Positions 34,634-43,434 of a stretch of 64,000 bases of DNA are shown piece by piece. Position numbers and translations under genes: made by a program. Below the pieces are notes generated by a model that saw only the letters and a program-made list of their open reading frames with translations, ran no database searches and was not told the DNA's origin. This DNA comes from Streptomyces sp. yr375. GTDB lineage: Bacteria; Actinomycetota; Actinomycetes; Streptomycetales; Streptomycetaceae. The stretch is from NCBI RefSeq assembly GCF_900110755.1, contig NZ_FOFF01000011.1, forward strand, positions 62,001-126,000, in the 5' to 3' direction. Each line of letters opens with the position of its first letter. Position 1 is the stretch's first letter.

Positions 34634-35593
34634 ATGCCCATCACGCCCGTCACGCACACCGAGGACACCGCCAGCGCCGGACTTCTCGAGCAACTGCGAG
34701 GGCAGTCCGCCGATCCGCGTCGCCGCATCCTGTTCACCGGCGGCACGATCGTCACGATGGACCCGTGCCTTGGCATCCTGCGCGGCAGCGACCTGCTCGT
34801 CGAGGGCGACACCATCGCCGCGATCGGACCGGACCTGGCCGCCGACGGCGCGGTCGTCGTCGACGCCGCCGGCACGATCCTGGCCCCCGGCCTCGTCGAC
34901 ACCCACCGGCACGCCTGGGAAGCCCAGTTGCGCCGGATCATGCCGGACGTAGACGACCTCGGCGGCTACGTGATGTCAACGCTCGCCGGCTACGCCACCG
35001 TCTACCGGCCGCAGGACATGTACATCGGCACCCGACTGGCGGCGCTGACCGCGCTCGACAGCGGTATCACCACCATGCTCGACTTCTCCCACAACTCCCG
35101 TACCCGAGAGCACTCCGACGCGGCGATCGAAGCTCTCCGGGACACCGGCATCCGAGGCGTCCACGCCTCGATGGGACCGCACTTCGGCGAGTGGGACCGT
35201 CAGTGGCCGGCCGACCTGACCCGCCTCAAGAACCAGTACTTCACCAGCGACGACCAACTGCTCACACTCCGCATGGCGACGCTAGCCACCGACGAGATCG
35301 CCGGCCCCGCCCTCGCCTACGGCCCCGAACTCGCCCTCATCGCGGCAGACTTGGGCATCGGCGTGAGCGTCGACGCCGTCTTCGGCACGGCTTCGTCGCA
35401 GGCGGTGCTGTCCTGGGCGGAGCGCGGCATCCTCGGCCCCGACGTCACCCTGATCCACGCCACCGGTCTGACCACCGAGGCGTGGAAGGCGATGGGGGAG
35501 TCCGGCACCACGGTCGCCCTCGCGCCCACGTCCGACGCGTACTCGACACAACGACCACCGCCTGACGGGACGGGTGTGCGAGGGCTGCGGTGA
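34634..35593 (+). CDS. Amidohydrolase (TRZ/ATZ, cytosine-deaminase superfamily), C-terminally truncated
   Basis: A 319-residue metal-dependent hydrolase fragment. Metal ligands HxH are in GLVDTHRHAWE, and further barrel motifs are SGITTMLDFSHN, VTLIHATGL and VALAPTSDA. Relatives have about 450 residues; here the frame leaves family similarity right after SDA and ends in YSTQRPPPDGTGVRGLR. The lost part holds the final barrel strands and the C-terminal beta domain, so the enzyme is probably inactive. The break is followed by another gene fragment, pointing to a recombination or deletion joint near 35540. The start follows GAAAGGGG. Confidence 0.7.
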   Translation: MPITPVTHTEDTASAGLLEQLRGQSADPRRRILFTGGTIVTMDPCLGILRGSDLLVEGDTIAAIGPDLAADGAVVVDAAGTILAPGLVDTHRHAWEAQLRRIMPDVDDLGGYVMSTLAGYATVYRPQDMYIGTRLAALTALDSGITTMLDFSHNSRTREHSDAAIEALRDTGIRGVHASMGPHFGEWDRQWPADLTRLKNQYFTSDDQLLTLRMATLATDEIAGPALAYGPELALIAADLGIGVSVDAVFGTASSQAVLSWAERGILGPDVTLIHATGLTTEAWKAMGESGTTVALAPTSDAYSTQRPPPDGTGVRGLR

Positions 35594-35607
35594 ACGGCCG
35601 AGGCCGG

Positions 35608-35956
35608 GTGCTCCAGCTCGTACGAGATTCTGTTCGGTGGCCTGTCGGGCGAGGCAGTGGCGTCGGGACCGGCGGTTGCGCAAGCGGGTCGGCAATGAGA
35701 TCGGCGGTGCGGTGCCGGGCCCGACGGCCTGTTCGCGGTGAAGGACTCGCTGTTCCGTCGGTCCGAGGACATCGGGATGTCCTACTACACGGTGAAACAG
35801 GCCCGGCACAACGCGTCGAAGTTGCGCAAAGACCGCCGGGTGACGGAGGTGTCCTTCTCCGTCCACAACATCCTCGCGTCCGCCGCCGACGACGAAGAAC
35901 GGGACCACGACCGCCGCTCCACTTGCCGCCTCAGTACTGTGACTTCGCATGACTGA
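35608..35956 (+). pseudogene. Fragmented DUF6192-like helix-turn-helix protein
   Basis: Two frames carry pieces of one protein: YEILFGGLSGEAVASG up to a stop near 35700, then GLFAVKDSLFRRSEDIGMSYY, TVKQARHNASKLRKDRRV and SFSVHNILASAADDEER in another frame. The pattern (ADIG, TVK, VSF.VH.ILA) resembles DUF6192 DNA-binding proteins common on actinobacterial mobile elements. The N-terminal part is missing and the end overlaps the next gene, so it is a remnant. Confidence 0.6.
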
Positions 35957-36743
35957 CACCGACACCGAGATCACCGCAGACCTGGTCCGCGACCTGCTGC
36001 AGGAGCAACATCCAGACCTTGCGGGGCTGGCCATCCGGGAGGTGGCGGGCGGCTGGGGCAACCAAATGTGGCGCCTTGGTGATGAGTTGGCCGTGCGCAT
36101 GCAGCGCATGGACCCTACTCCGGAGCTCCAGTTGAAGGAGCGGCGGTGGCTACCGGTGCTGGCCCCGCGCTTGCCGCTTCCGGTGCCGACTCCGGTGCGG
36201 TTCGGCGAACCGTCCGAGCGCTTTCCCAAGCACTGGACCGTGATGACGTGGGTTCCCGGCGTGCCGCTGGACCACGGCTCGATCAGCCGCGGCGGCCACG
36301 CGGCCGACACGCTGGCGGGCTTCCTTCGGGCACTCCATGTGGAGGCGCCCGCCGAGGCGCCGATCTCTACGGACTTCGGTGCCCATCCCAGGAACTGCAC
36401 GGACGGCTTCGAGAACTTCTTCCAGGCCGTTGTCCCCGACGACATCGCTGCCGACGTCCGGGCCGTCTGGGACGACGCCGTTGCCGCCCACGCATGGGAA
36501 GGGCCGCGGGTCTGGGTGCACGGCGACCTCCATCCCACGAACGTCGTCGTCTCGGACGGAACGCTCTCGGGCATCGTCGACTTCGGTGCCCTGTGCGCAG
36601 GCGACCCGGCGTGGGACCTCGCCGCCGCATGGGTGCTGCTGCCCGCGGGCACGGCCTCACGGTTCTTCGACACATACGCGCATGCAGACGAGGCGGCGAT
36701 CCGGCGCGCCCGCGGGCTGGCTGCCATGAAGCTTGTCTTTTAA
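35949..36743 (+). CDS. Aminoglycoside/choline phosphotransferase-type kinase, possibly shortened
   Basis: A 264-residue APH-family kinase. The catalytic loop is HGDLHPTN (Asp193, Asn198) and the metal motif is DFG with Asp211 (IVDFGAL). The N-lobe contains GGWGNQMWRLGDELAVRMQR. It phosphorylates a small hydroxylated compound, possibly an antibiotic. Compared with usual relatives of 290-300 residues the C-terminus stops early at RARGLAAMKLVF, so the last helices may be lost. The start is weakly supported, with no clear ribosome site. Confidence 0.75.
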   Translation: MTDTDTEITADLVRDLLQEQHPDLAGLAIREVAGGWGNQMWRLGDELAVRMQRMDPTPELQLKERRWLPVLAPRLPLPVPTPVRFGEPSERFPKHWTVMTWVPGVPLDHGSISRGGHAADTLAGFLRALHVEAPAEAPISTDFGAHPRNCTDGFENFFQAVVPDDIAADVRAVWDDAVAAHAWEGPRVWVHGDLHPTNVVVSDGTLSGIVDFGALCAGDPAWDLAAAWVLLPAGTASRFFDTYAHADEAAIRRARGLAAMKLVF

Positions 36744-36760
36744 CCTCGGCTGCGTCGTGA

Positions 36761-37198
36761 TCACGTAGAACGGGAGAGTTGCTCGCGCACCCACGCAGGA
36801 TCGGGGTTGGTGTGCGGCCGGCCCGCCACGATGACGGTCGGCACGGTTTCGTTGCCGTTGTTGGTTGCCCTCACCGCTGCCGCTGCATCCGGGTCGCGCC
36901 AGATGTTGACCCAGTGCATCTGACGGGCGCTGCGGCCCAGCCGTATGCGCAGCCGCATGCAGTATGTGCAGCCGGGTCGCCAGAAGACGACCGGCCGGCC
37001 ATCGACCGCTGCGCGGCGTTGTGCCACCAGCACGCCGGTCGACCTCGGGAAGATCAGAGGCGAGTTCACGCCTGCGAGCAGTACAAAGACCAGCAGGATG
37101 GCTACGGCTGCGCCAGGGGTCCCGCTCACGATCAGCCCAGCCGCGGGGACTGAGCCGCAGAGCACCAGCAGCATCGGCAAGATCCAAGTGCGCGTCAT
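36761..37198 (-). CDS. Membrane-anchored glutaredoxin-like protein
   Basis: A 145-residue protein. Two membrane helices occupy residues 5-50 (WILPMLLVLCGSVPAAGLIV, AAVAILLVFVLLAGVNS). A glutaredoxin/mycoredoxin fold follows with redox motif CTYC (Cys77, Cys80; PVVFWRPGCTYCMRL), the cis-Pro loop TVPTVIV and RPHTNPD. Actinobacterial mycoredoxins reduce mixed disulphides with mycothiol; the membrane anchor suggests action at the cytoplasmic membrane face. It converges on the kinase gene and stands alone. Confidence 0.82.
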   Translation of the reverse strand: MTRTWILPMLLVLCGSVPAAGLIVSGTPGAAVAILLVFVLLAGVNSPLIFPRSTGVLVAQRRAAVDGRPVVFWRPGCTYCMRLRIRLGRSARQMHWVNIWRDPDAAAAVRATNNGNETVPTVIVAGRPHTNPDPAWVREQLSRST

Positions 37199-37412
37199 GA
37201 GGACGAAGGCTATCGATGAGTCGAAATGGGTCTCGAGCTGCGCCGCTCACCTGGGCGTTCTTCGGACGTGGGAGCGGCCTTCGGCTGTTCCTGAACTGGT
37301 GGTCTACCAGGCCGAACCGGCCGGCCCGACCACGGCCGCCTTCGAAACGCTGCGGGCTCGTGGGGAAGCGGGAGGGCGGCGAGCCCGGGCGGGGGTGCAA
37401 TGATGCATCGCC

Positions 37413-38252
37413 ATGGGGACTGTGGCTGCGTTGTACCGGTATCCGGTGAAGTCCATGCTCGGTGAGACGGTGCCGTCCGTCGCCGTCACCCACGCCGGGC
37501 TCTCCGGGGACCGGACGTACGCCGTGCTCGACGACACGGGCGCGGTCGGGAGCGCGAAGCACCCGCGCAAGTGGGGGCAACTGCTGGACTGCCGCAGCCG
37601 GTCGACCGAGGACGGCGCCGTTCGCGTCGAGCTGCCCGACGGGACGATCCTCCCGGTCGAAGACCCCGAGCTGGACGCCCGCCTGTCCAAGCTGCTGGGC
37701 CGTCAGGTGTTCGTCTCGGCCAGCGCGCCGGAGAACAACACGCTGGAGCGGGCCGTGCCCGAGTACGAGGGCGGTGTCCCGGATTCGGCGCGGGCGACGG
37801 CGTCCGTGGACGGCACGGGGGCGGAGATCACCGTCGGCAAGGTCGCCTCGGGGACGTTCTTCGACTTCGGCAGGGTGCACCTCGTCACCACATCGTCCCT
37901 GGCAAGGCTCCGGGCCGCGCATCCCGGCAGCGACTTCGACCCGCGCCGCTTCCGCCCGAACCTGGTCGTCGACACCGGCGAGGGACGGGACTTCGTGGAG
38001 GACACGTGGGTGGACGGGCAGGTGCGCGTGGGCGAGGCACTGTTCCGCGTGATGACGCCCACGCCCCGCTGCGTGGTCCCCACCCTCGGCCACGACGAAC
38101 TGGCGGCCGACCCCGCCGTCATGCGCACCATCGCCCGCGAACACCGCATCCCCGTCTACGACTTGGGCCGACTGGCCTGCCTCGGCGTATACCTCGACGT
38201 CCTGGAACCCGGCACCATCCGGCTGAACGACCCACTCACCCGACAGAACTGA
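37413..38252 (+). CDS. MOSC domain protein
   Basis: A 279-residue molybdenum-cofactor-sulfurase C-terminal (MOSC) protein of the YiiM/MARC-like type. An N-terminal beta-barrel (VAALYRYPVKSMLGE, LSGDRTYAVLDD) precedes the MOSC domain (RFRPNLVVDTG) with the conserved sulfur-carrying Cys220 in PTPRCVVPT. Such proteins bind or carry molybdenum cofactor and reduce N-hydroxylated compounds, usually with a separate electron donor. No ferredoxin or reductase gene is adjacent. The start follows no strong ribosome site. Confidence 0.88.
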   Translation: MGTVAALYRYPVKSMLGETVPSVAVTHAGLSGDRTYAVLDDTGAVGSAKHPRKWGQLLDCRSRSTEDGAVRVELPDGTILPVEDPELDARLSKLLGRQVFVSASAPENNTLERAVPEYEGGVPDSARATASVDGTGAEITVGKVASGTFFDFGRVHLVTTSSLARLRAAHPGSDFDPRRFRPNLVVDTGEGRDFVEDTWVDGQVRVGEALFRVMTPTPRCVVPTLGHDELAADPAVMRTIAREHRIPVYDLGRLACLGVYLDVLEPGTIRLNDPLTRQN

Positions 38253-38283
38253 CCTTGCCGAGGCCCGGGTTCCGTTACGGGCG

Positions 38284-40581
38284 CTACGCCGTAGGGGGTT
38301 GGTTCTCCGCCCACCAGCCTGCTATCTGGGCGCGGGAGCGGAAGCCGAGTTTGGCCCGGATGTTTTCGACGTGGCCGTCCACCGTGCGTTGGGAGAGGAC
38401 GAGCGCGGCGGCTATCTGACGGTTGCTCATGCCCTTGGCCACCAGTGCGGCCACGTCCCGCTCGCGGCGGGTCAGCGGGCTCGGGGCGGAGACCGTGGCC
38501 GCCGGTTCGGGGGCGGTGCCGGGGCCGGTGCCGGTGCCGGGGTCGGCCTTGAGGGCGTACTCGATGGCCTGGCAGGGGGTGTCGTGGCTGCCGCCGACCA
38601 CGAGCGCCCGCTCGTACGCCGCCGGGCCCAGCGCCCGGGCGACCGACTCCTCGCAGAGCACGTGGTACTCGGCCAGCCGAGGGCCGAACGCGGAGATGCC
38701 GGTGCCGATGTTCTGCCACAGGCAGCGCACGGTTCCCAGCAGCCGTCCCGCCCGCTCGTAGTCACCGCTGGAGGCGGTCGCCCAGGCGGACTGCTCCAGC
38801 ATCAGCGAGGTGGCGATGTGGTCGTTGAAGCCGCGCTCCAGTTCGAGTCCGGCCCGGGTCAGTGCCATGCTCGCTTCCAGGTCGCCGCGCGCCCAGGCGT
38901 CGTAGCCGAGCGCCCACAGCGCGTGCGCACGGCCCCATCGGTCCCCGTGCGCCGCCGCGAGGACGACCGCTCGCTCGCCGGTCTCCGTCGCGCGCGGGTC
39001 CCGGAGGTGGGTCTGGGCGGCGGCCAACTGGAACAGCAGGAAGACCACCACGCCCGGCCCGTCGGCCGCCGGGGGCATGGCGATCGCACGCTGGAACAGG
39101 GACACGGCCTCCTCCATCCGCCCCCGGAACAACGCCGACGAGCCGCGGAGGCCGGTGACGTACGCGATCACCACCGCATCGTCCAACTGCTCGCCCAGCT
39201 CCCCGGCTTCGTCCAGCCACTCGTCGGCCGTCGAATGATCGCCTTGGAGCAGTGCCACCCAGGCGGCGACCCACAGCGCCCGGGCCCGGGCCACGGTGGG
39301 CTCGGGGGCGGCCAGCAGCGCCCGGTCGAGCCAGCGACGCCCCTCGCCGAGGAATCCGCCCACGCACCAGTGGAAGCGCAGCGCCGCCGCCAGCGCGAGC
39401 GTGACCTGCGGGTCGGTGCCGCAGTTCAGTGCCACCAGCAGATTGGCGTGCTCGGCGCGCAGGCGCGTCAGGGCGTCCTCCTGGCCGGGGCCGTACCAGC
39501 GGTCGGCGATGCGCTGCGCGAGGGCGACGTAGAAGTCGCGGTGCCGGCGCAGCACGTGCGGCTCCTCGCCGGACTCGGCGAGCCGTTCCCGGCCGTACTG
39601 GCGGATGGTCTCCAGCAGCCGGTAGCGGGGCAGGCCCTCGTACTCGGTGGTCAGGACCACGGACTGGGTGACCAGCCGGTCGAGGAGGTCCAGCACCTCG
39701 TGCCGGGGGACGCCCTCGCCGGCGCAGACCTCCTCGGCCGCGTCCAGGCCGAAACTGCCGGTGAAGACCGACAGCCGGTTCCACAGCAGCCGCTCGGCGG
39801 GGCCGCACAGCTCGTAGCTCCAGTCGATCAGCGCGCGCAGCGTGCGCTGGTGCGGCCGCGCGGTCCTGCTGCCCCCGGTGAGCAGCGTGAAGCGGTCCTC
39901 CAGCCGGTCCACCGTCTGCTGGACGGTGAGCGTACGCAGCCGGGAAGCGGCCAGCTCGATGGCCAGGGGCAGCCCGTCCAGACCGTCGCAGAGCCGGATG
40001 ACCGAGTCCCAGTTCGAGTCGTTGATCTGGAACTCGGGCCGCAGGGCGGTGGCCCGGTCCCGCAGGAGTTCCACCGCCTCGTCCGGCACCGACAGGGGGG
40101 CCACGGTGAGGACGTGCTCACCCGCGATGCCCAGCGTCTGGCGGCTCGTCGCCAGAATGTGCAGCTCGGGGCCGGCCGACAGCAGCGTCCCCGCCAGTTC
40201 GGCACAGGCCTCGATCAGGTGCTCGCAGTTGTCCAGCACGATCAGCGCCCGGCGGCCGGCCAGATGCGTCGCGAGCTGCTCCAGGGTGGGCCTGACGCCC
40301 AGGTCCAGGATCCCCACGGCGGTCGCGGCGGCGCTCGCCACCGACGCCGGGTCGCGCAACGGCGCCAGGTCGACCAGCCACGTCCCGTCCGGGAACGCCT
40401 TCCTGGACGCGGCGGCCGCTTCGAGCGCCAGCCGCGTCTTGCCGACGCCGCCCACTCCGGTCAGCGTCAGCAGCCGCGCCGCCCCGAGGACGCGGCGGAC
40501 CTCGGCGATGTCATGCCGCCTGCCCACGAACGTCGTGAAGGCCGCGGGAAGGTTCCCCGTCTCCGGAATCAGGCTGGTCAC
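38284..40581 (-). CDS. NB-ARC/AAA ATPase regulator with LuxR-type DNA-binding domain
   Basis: About 765 residues. An N-terminal P-loop ATPase of the AfsR/MalT type (GVGGVGKT at 42-49; Walker B RRALIVLDNCEHL; LPLAIELAASRLR sensor) is followed by helical TPR-like repeats (about 330-670) and a C-terminal LuxR helix-turn-helix (LTRRERDVAALVAKGMSNRQ, VLSQRTVDGHVENI). The GTG start at 40581 follows GGGAGGTGAGGGGG; a GTG nine codons upstream is the alternative. The family integrates a metabolic or cell-state signal through ATP and peptide/ligand binding and activates target promoters. No clear operon partner. Confidence 0.9.
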   Translation of the reverse strand: MTSLIPETGNLPAAFTTFVGRRHDIAEVRRVLGAARLLTLTGVGGVGKTRLALEAAAASRKAFPDGTWLVDLAPLRDPASVASAAATAVGILDLGVRPTLEQLATHLAGRRALIVLDNCEHLIEACAELAGTLLSAGPELHILATSRQTLGIAGEHVLTVAPLSVPDEAVELLRDRATALRPEFQINDSNWDSVIRLCDGLDGLPLAIELAASRLRTLTVQQTVDRLEDRFTLLTGGSRTARPHQRTLRALIDWSYELCGPAERLLWNRLSVFTGSFGLDAAEEVCAGEGVPRHEVLDLLDRLVTQSVVLTTEYEGLPRYRLLETIRQYGRERLAESGEEPHVLRRHRDFYVALAQRIADRWYGPGQEDALTRLRAEHANLLVALNCGTDPQVTLALAAALRFHWCVGGFLGEGRRWLDRALLAAPEPTVARARALWVAAWVALLQGDHSTADEWLDEAGELGEQLDDAVVIAYVTGLRGSSALFRGRMEEAVSLFQRAIAMPPAADGPGVVVFLLFQLAAAQTHLRDPRATETGERAVVLAAAHGDRWGRAHALWALGYDAWARGDLEASMALTRAGLELERGFNDHIATSLMLEQSAWATASSGDYERAGRLLGTVRCLWQNIGTGISAFGPRLAEYHVLCEESVARALGPAAYERALVVGGSHDTPCQAIEYALKADPGTGTGPGTAPEPAATVSAPSPLTRRERDVAALVAKGMSNRQIAAALVLSQRTVDGHVENIRAKLGFRSRAQIAGWWAENQPPTA

Positions 40582-40972
40582 GTTCCCCCTCACCTCCCAC
40601 TGCCGCACCGGGCCGGGCCGCTCATGGTTCCGGAAACCTACCCAAAGATGCGTGAACCGGTCTAGCAGTGTCCAGAGTAACGTTTCGCCAACCTTGAGGG
40701 GACAGCCGAGGGGACAGTCGAGCGGGGCGGTCCGCGTCGTCCCGCGCGGAGATCGCGGACGGCGGGGTCACCGCAGTGCCGGTCCGGGAACTGCCGTACG
40801 ACCCCGTACGGCGCGGCACGTCCCCGCACGTCCCCGCAAGATCAGTATCCCGGCCTCGCGGATCTCCCTGTGAGGCCAATGACACATGGGCGCGGTGACG
40901 TGTTGTCACGTAACAAACACGCTTGGTTGCCCGCACTCCTCTCCATGCGCCTCCCTGTGCTCACCCCCGCGC
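40582..40972. other. Intergenic region without a recognised gene
   Basis: 391 bases between two minus-strand genes. GCCGTAC (40793-40799) and GTACGGC (40806-40812) form a hairpin, and GTGAC/GTCAC flank GTGTT near 40897-40911. There is no frame with coding character. The LuxR-type gene's promoter must lie here but was not located. Confidence 0.5.
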
Positions 40973-41968
40973 TCATCCCCGTCCCGGGCGCGCCCCTTCG
41001 ACGCCCGAGGTCCGGTAGGGCTCGAGTTCCCTGAGCTGTGCCGGGGTGCGTCGGGTTCGGCGGAGGCGTTCGGGGAGCGGGGTGCGGTAGTCGGGCAGCA
41101 GGCGCTGAGCGCGGAACGCGGACTTCAGGAAGACGCGGACGGCCCGCTCGCGGCGGGGGCTGATCCAGCCGACCCGGTGGACTCGGCAGACTCGTTCGCC
41201 GGTGAGGTAGCGGGTCAGGTCCCTGCCGAACGCCTGGAACGGGGCGGGGAACCAGCGCCTGGCGAAGAAGTCCATCATCGCGGTCGCCACGCGATGGCCG
41301 GAGTCCGTCTGCTCGTAGGGCCGCGACTCGAACTTCAGGGCGAACTCGGTCATCGCGCTCCAGTCCACCGGGAACGCCTCGTCGGCCAAGGGGCCGGACT
41401 CGCGCTCCAGGAGGCGGAAGAGCGTGCGCGCCCAGTGGTGCCACGCGGTCTTCATGTGGTCGCTCGTGCCGGGCAGTCCCAGCGAGGTCTGGAGGCGGTC
41501 CCCGAAGGTGGCCAGCAGGACCAGGGGATAGACGAAGTCGTCGACGTCGTCGAAATTGCCGGGTAACCGCGGGGTTCTGCGGGCGACGCCGAGGTGGATG
41601 CGGTTGAGTCGTTCGGCGGCCCTGCGGCCCGGCTCGCTGGACAGGCCGTCCACCATCCAGGCCATGAGGAAGTCGTTGCCGTCCTGGAAACGCCGGTGGG
41701 GCCTCGTCTCCAGCTTCGCGGTGTGGGCCAGGGTGGCCGACCCCGAGGCCGGCTGCATCATGAGCATGGTCCCCGGATAGACCATCATCGCCAGCGCGAA
41801 CTCCGGGACGCGGTGGCCGACGTAGAGCGAGATCATCCGCTCCCAGTCGGTCTCCGGGTCCATACGCGCCAGTTCGCGGTCCACCCACTTGTATCCGCGG
41901 ATGGGCCTGTGTATGGGCCCGTAAATGGACCTACGGCTGTGGCTACGACTGCATACAAGGCGCAACAC
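40973..41968 (-). CDS. DUF2236/MpaB-type oxygenase-like protein
   Basis: A 331-residue, mostly helical protein of the DUF2236 (MpaB/latex-clearing-protein-like) group: ELARMDPETDWERM, HRVPEFALAMMVYPGTMLM, PHRRFQDGNDFLMAWMVDG, TAWHHWARTLFRLLERESG and FARRWFPAPFQAFGRDL. Members are suspected haem or metal oxygenases; the substrate is unknown. The GTG start at 41968 follows GAGGGGGGATC; the upstream open frame belongs to no protein. Part of a minus-strand pair with the TetR gene 170 bases upstream. Confidence 0.72.
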   Translation of the reverse strand: MLRLVCSRSHSRRSIYGPIHRPIRGYKWVDRELARMDPETDWERMISLYVGHRVPEFALAMMVYPGTMLMMQPASGSATLAHTAKLETRPHRRFQDGNDFLMAWMVDGLSSEPGRRAAERLNRIHLGVARRTPRLPGNFDDVDDFVYPLVLLATFGDRLQTSLGLPGTSDHMKTAWHHWARTLFRLLERESGPLADEAFPVDWSAMTEFALKFESRPYEQTDSGHRVATAMMDFFARRWFPAPFQAFGRDLTRYLTGERVCRVHRVGWISPRRERAVRVFLKSAFRAQRLLPDYRTPLPERLRRTRRTPAQLRELEPYRTSGVEGARPGRG

Positions 41969-42138
41969 CGATCCCCCCTCTGCCTCGAACTCCGCGAGAG
42001 CCCCAGTGATTCCCGGTAATTCCCCGTGCTTTCCCGTGAGTTGGGGACGGGCCGGTTCCCCTCCGCGCTGCCGTGGCTCACCGTGATCTACACCACACCA
42101 CTCCTGGGCGGGGCGGAGGCCGCGGTGCGCCCGAGGCG

Positions 42139-42744
42139 CTACACGAGCGTGCGCACCGCGGCCTCGGTCAGGGTGCTCGCGGTGCGGACGGCGCTGCTGA
42201 TGGCCGCGTCGGGATCGAGCCCGCACTGATCGGTGAGGGTGAAGAGCGCGTCGGCGCTCACGACCACCGCCAGATCCCGCTTGAGCTGGGCGAACGCTTC
42301 CGGATCGGTCGCCCCGAGGGTGTGTTCGAGGGGTCGGAGCGCGTGGTCGATCAGTCCGAAGCGGATTCCGGGGCGCGCGCTCGCCGCCGTGGGTCGGGTC
42401 ACGGTCGCGGCGATCATCGCGCGGACCGACCCCTGCCGGGCGAGCACGCCGCGCAGCAGGAACTCGCAGGCGAAGGCGACGCGTTCGACGGGGTCGGCGG
42501 AGTCCGCGACCGGCTCGAGCGCCTCGGCGGGGGGCGGCCAGACGCCGGCCAGGGCCTCGCTGATCAGTGACGGCAGGTCGGGGAAGTACCGGTAGGCGGT
42601 GGCCTCGGAGACCAGGGCCGCACGGGCGATCGCCGGCATGGTCACCTCGGCTCCGGTGCCGATGAGCTCCCGGGCGGCGGCCACGATCGCCGTCCGCGTG
42701 CGCTGTTTCTGGTTGGTGCGGCCGGTTCCCGCCTGCGCCGTCAT
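42139..42744 (-). CDS. TetR-family regulator
   Basis: A 201-residue TetR repressor. The helix-turn-helix lies at about residues 15-60 (RTRTAIVAAARELI, VTMPAIARAALVSEATAYRYF, PDLPSLISEALAG) and is followed by an effector domain. ATG 42744 follows GGTGGAGC. It is divergent from the cupin-hydrolase-exporter operon, and palindromic CTCTC/GAGAG sites lie between them, so it is the likely repressor of that operon and perhaps of itself. Confidence 0.88.
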   Translation of the reverse strand: MTAQAGTGRTNQKQRTRTAIVAAARELIGTGAEVTMPAIARAALVSEATAYRYFPDLPSLISEALAGVWPPPAEALEPVADSADPVERVAFACEFLLRGVLARQGSVRAMIAATVTRPTAASARPGIRFGLIDHALRPLEHTLGATDPEAFAQLKRDLAVVVSADALFTLTDQCGLDPDAAISSAVRTASTLTEAAVRTLV

Positions 42745-42821
42745 CGTCGGGCTCCACCCTTCCGTCCTGCTGTTCTGACCTGTCCGGCCTGCTGCCGATC
42801 CACTCACATCCTAGCATTTGC

Positions 42822-42888
42822 CTCTCGTTATGAGAGTGGACTTGCATGACGGGACCCCACTTCCGTACTCTCCTGAGAGTCAGCTCTC
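42822..42888. promoter_or_regulatory. Operator cluster between TetR gene and cupin operon
   Basis: CTCTC-GTTAT-GAGAG (42822-42836), ACTCTC-CT-GAGAGT (42867-42880) and overlapping GAGAG-TCAG-CTCTC (42875-42888) are inverted repeats of the same half-site. Their position just before the AGGAGGA of the cupin gene fits binding by the divergent TetR protein. Confidence 0.65.
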
Positions 42889-42910
42889 ACGAAGGACCGC
42901 AGGAGGAACG

Positions 42911-43378
42911 ATGGACAAGGTGGGCGAGGTTTCCGTGGTCGGCCCCGACGACGGCGAGACGATCCAGCTCGGCCCCACGCGGATGCGGATCCTCGAGGAC
43001 GGCAGCACCACCGGGCACCGCCTCGGCATCGGCGAGATCACCGTCGCCCCGCACACCCAGGGCCCGCCGCAGCACCGCCACGCCGAGCACGACGAGGGCT
43101 TCTACGTCGTCTCCGGCACCATCCACTTCACCGTCGGGGAGACGACCCACGTGGCCCCGGCCGGCACGCTCGCCATGATCCCGCCCGGCGCCCCGCACAC
43201 CTTCGCCAACCTCGGGGACATGCCCGCGGTGATGCTCAACACCTTCACGCCCGACCTGTACGTGCAGTACTTCCGCGACCTGCGGAACATGATCGCGGGC
43301 GGCCGGGAACTGACCCCGGAGTCGACCGTCGAGGTCATGAGCCGCTACGCCACGGTCCCCGCGACCGACTTCGCGTAG
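42911..43378 (+). CDS. Cupin-domain protein
   Basis: A 155-residue single cupin barrel. Metal-binding motif 1 is PQHRHAEHDEGFYVVSG (His, His, Glu) and motif 2 is PPGAPHTFAN. Small cupins like this act as quercetinase-like dioxygenases, isomerases or sensors; the specific reaction is unknown. ATG 42911 follows AGGAGGAACG, a strong ribosome site. First gene of a regulated operon with a hydrolase and an exporter, suggesting catabolism or detoxification of an aromatic or lactone compound. Confidence 0.88.
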   Translation: MDKVGEVSVVGPDDGETIQLGPTRMRILEDGSTTGHRLGIGEITVAPHTQGPPQHRHAEHDEGFYVVSGTIHFTVGETTHVAPAGTLAMIPPGAPHTFANLGDMPAVMLNTFTPDLYVQYFRDLRNMIAGGRELTPESTVEVMSRYATVPATDFA

Positions 43379-43434
43379 CAGAGCCCGTATTCGCCCCGCC
43401 CCCACTCTCCCCTTGATCGTCTGAGGAGCACCGC

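Noticed and set aside
34634..36743. Insertion sequence or transposase in the scar region
   Set aside because: No transposase motif, terminal inverted repeat or target duplication was found.
40793..40812. Hairpin GCCGTAC/GTACGGC as a terminator
   Set aside because: It lies between two minus-strand genes without T run and is far from either gene end.
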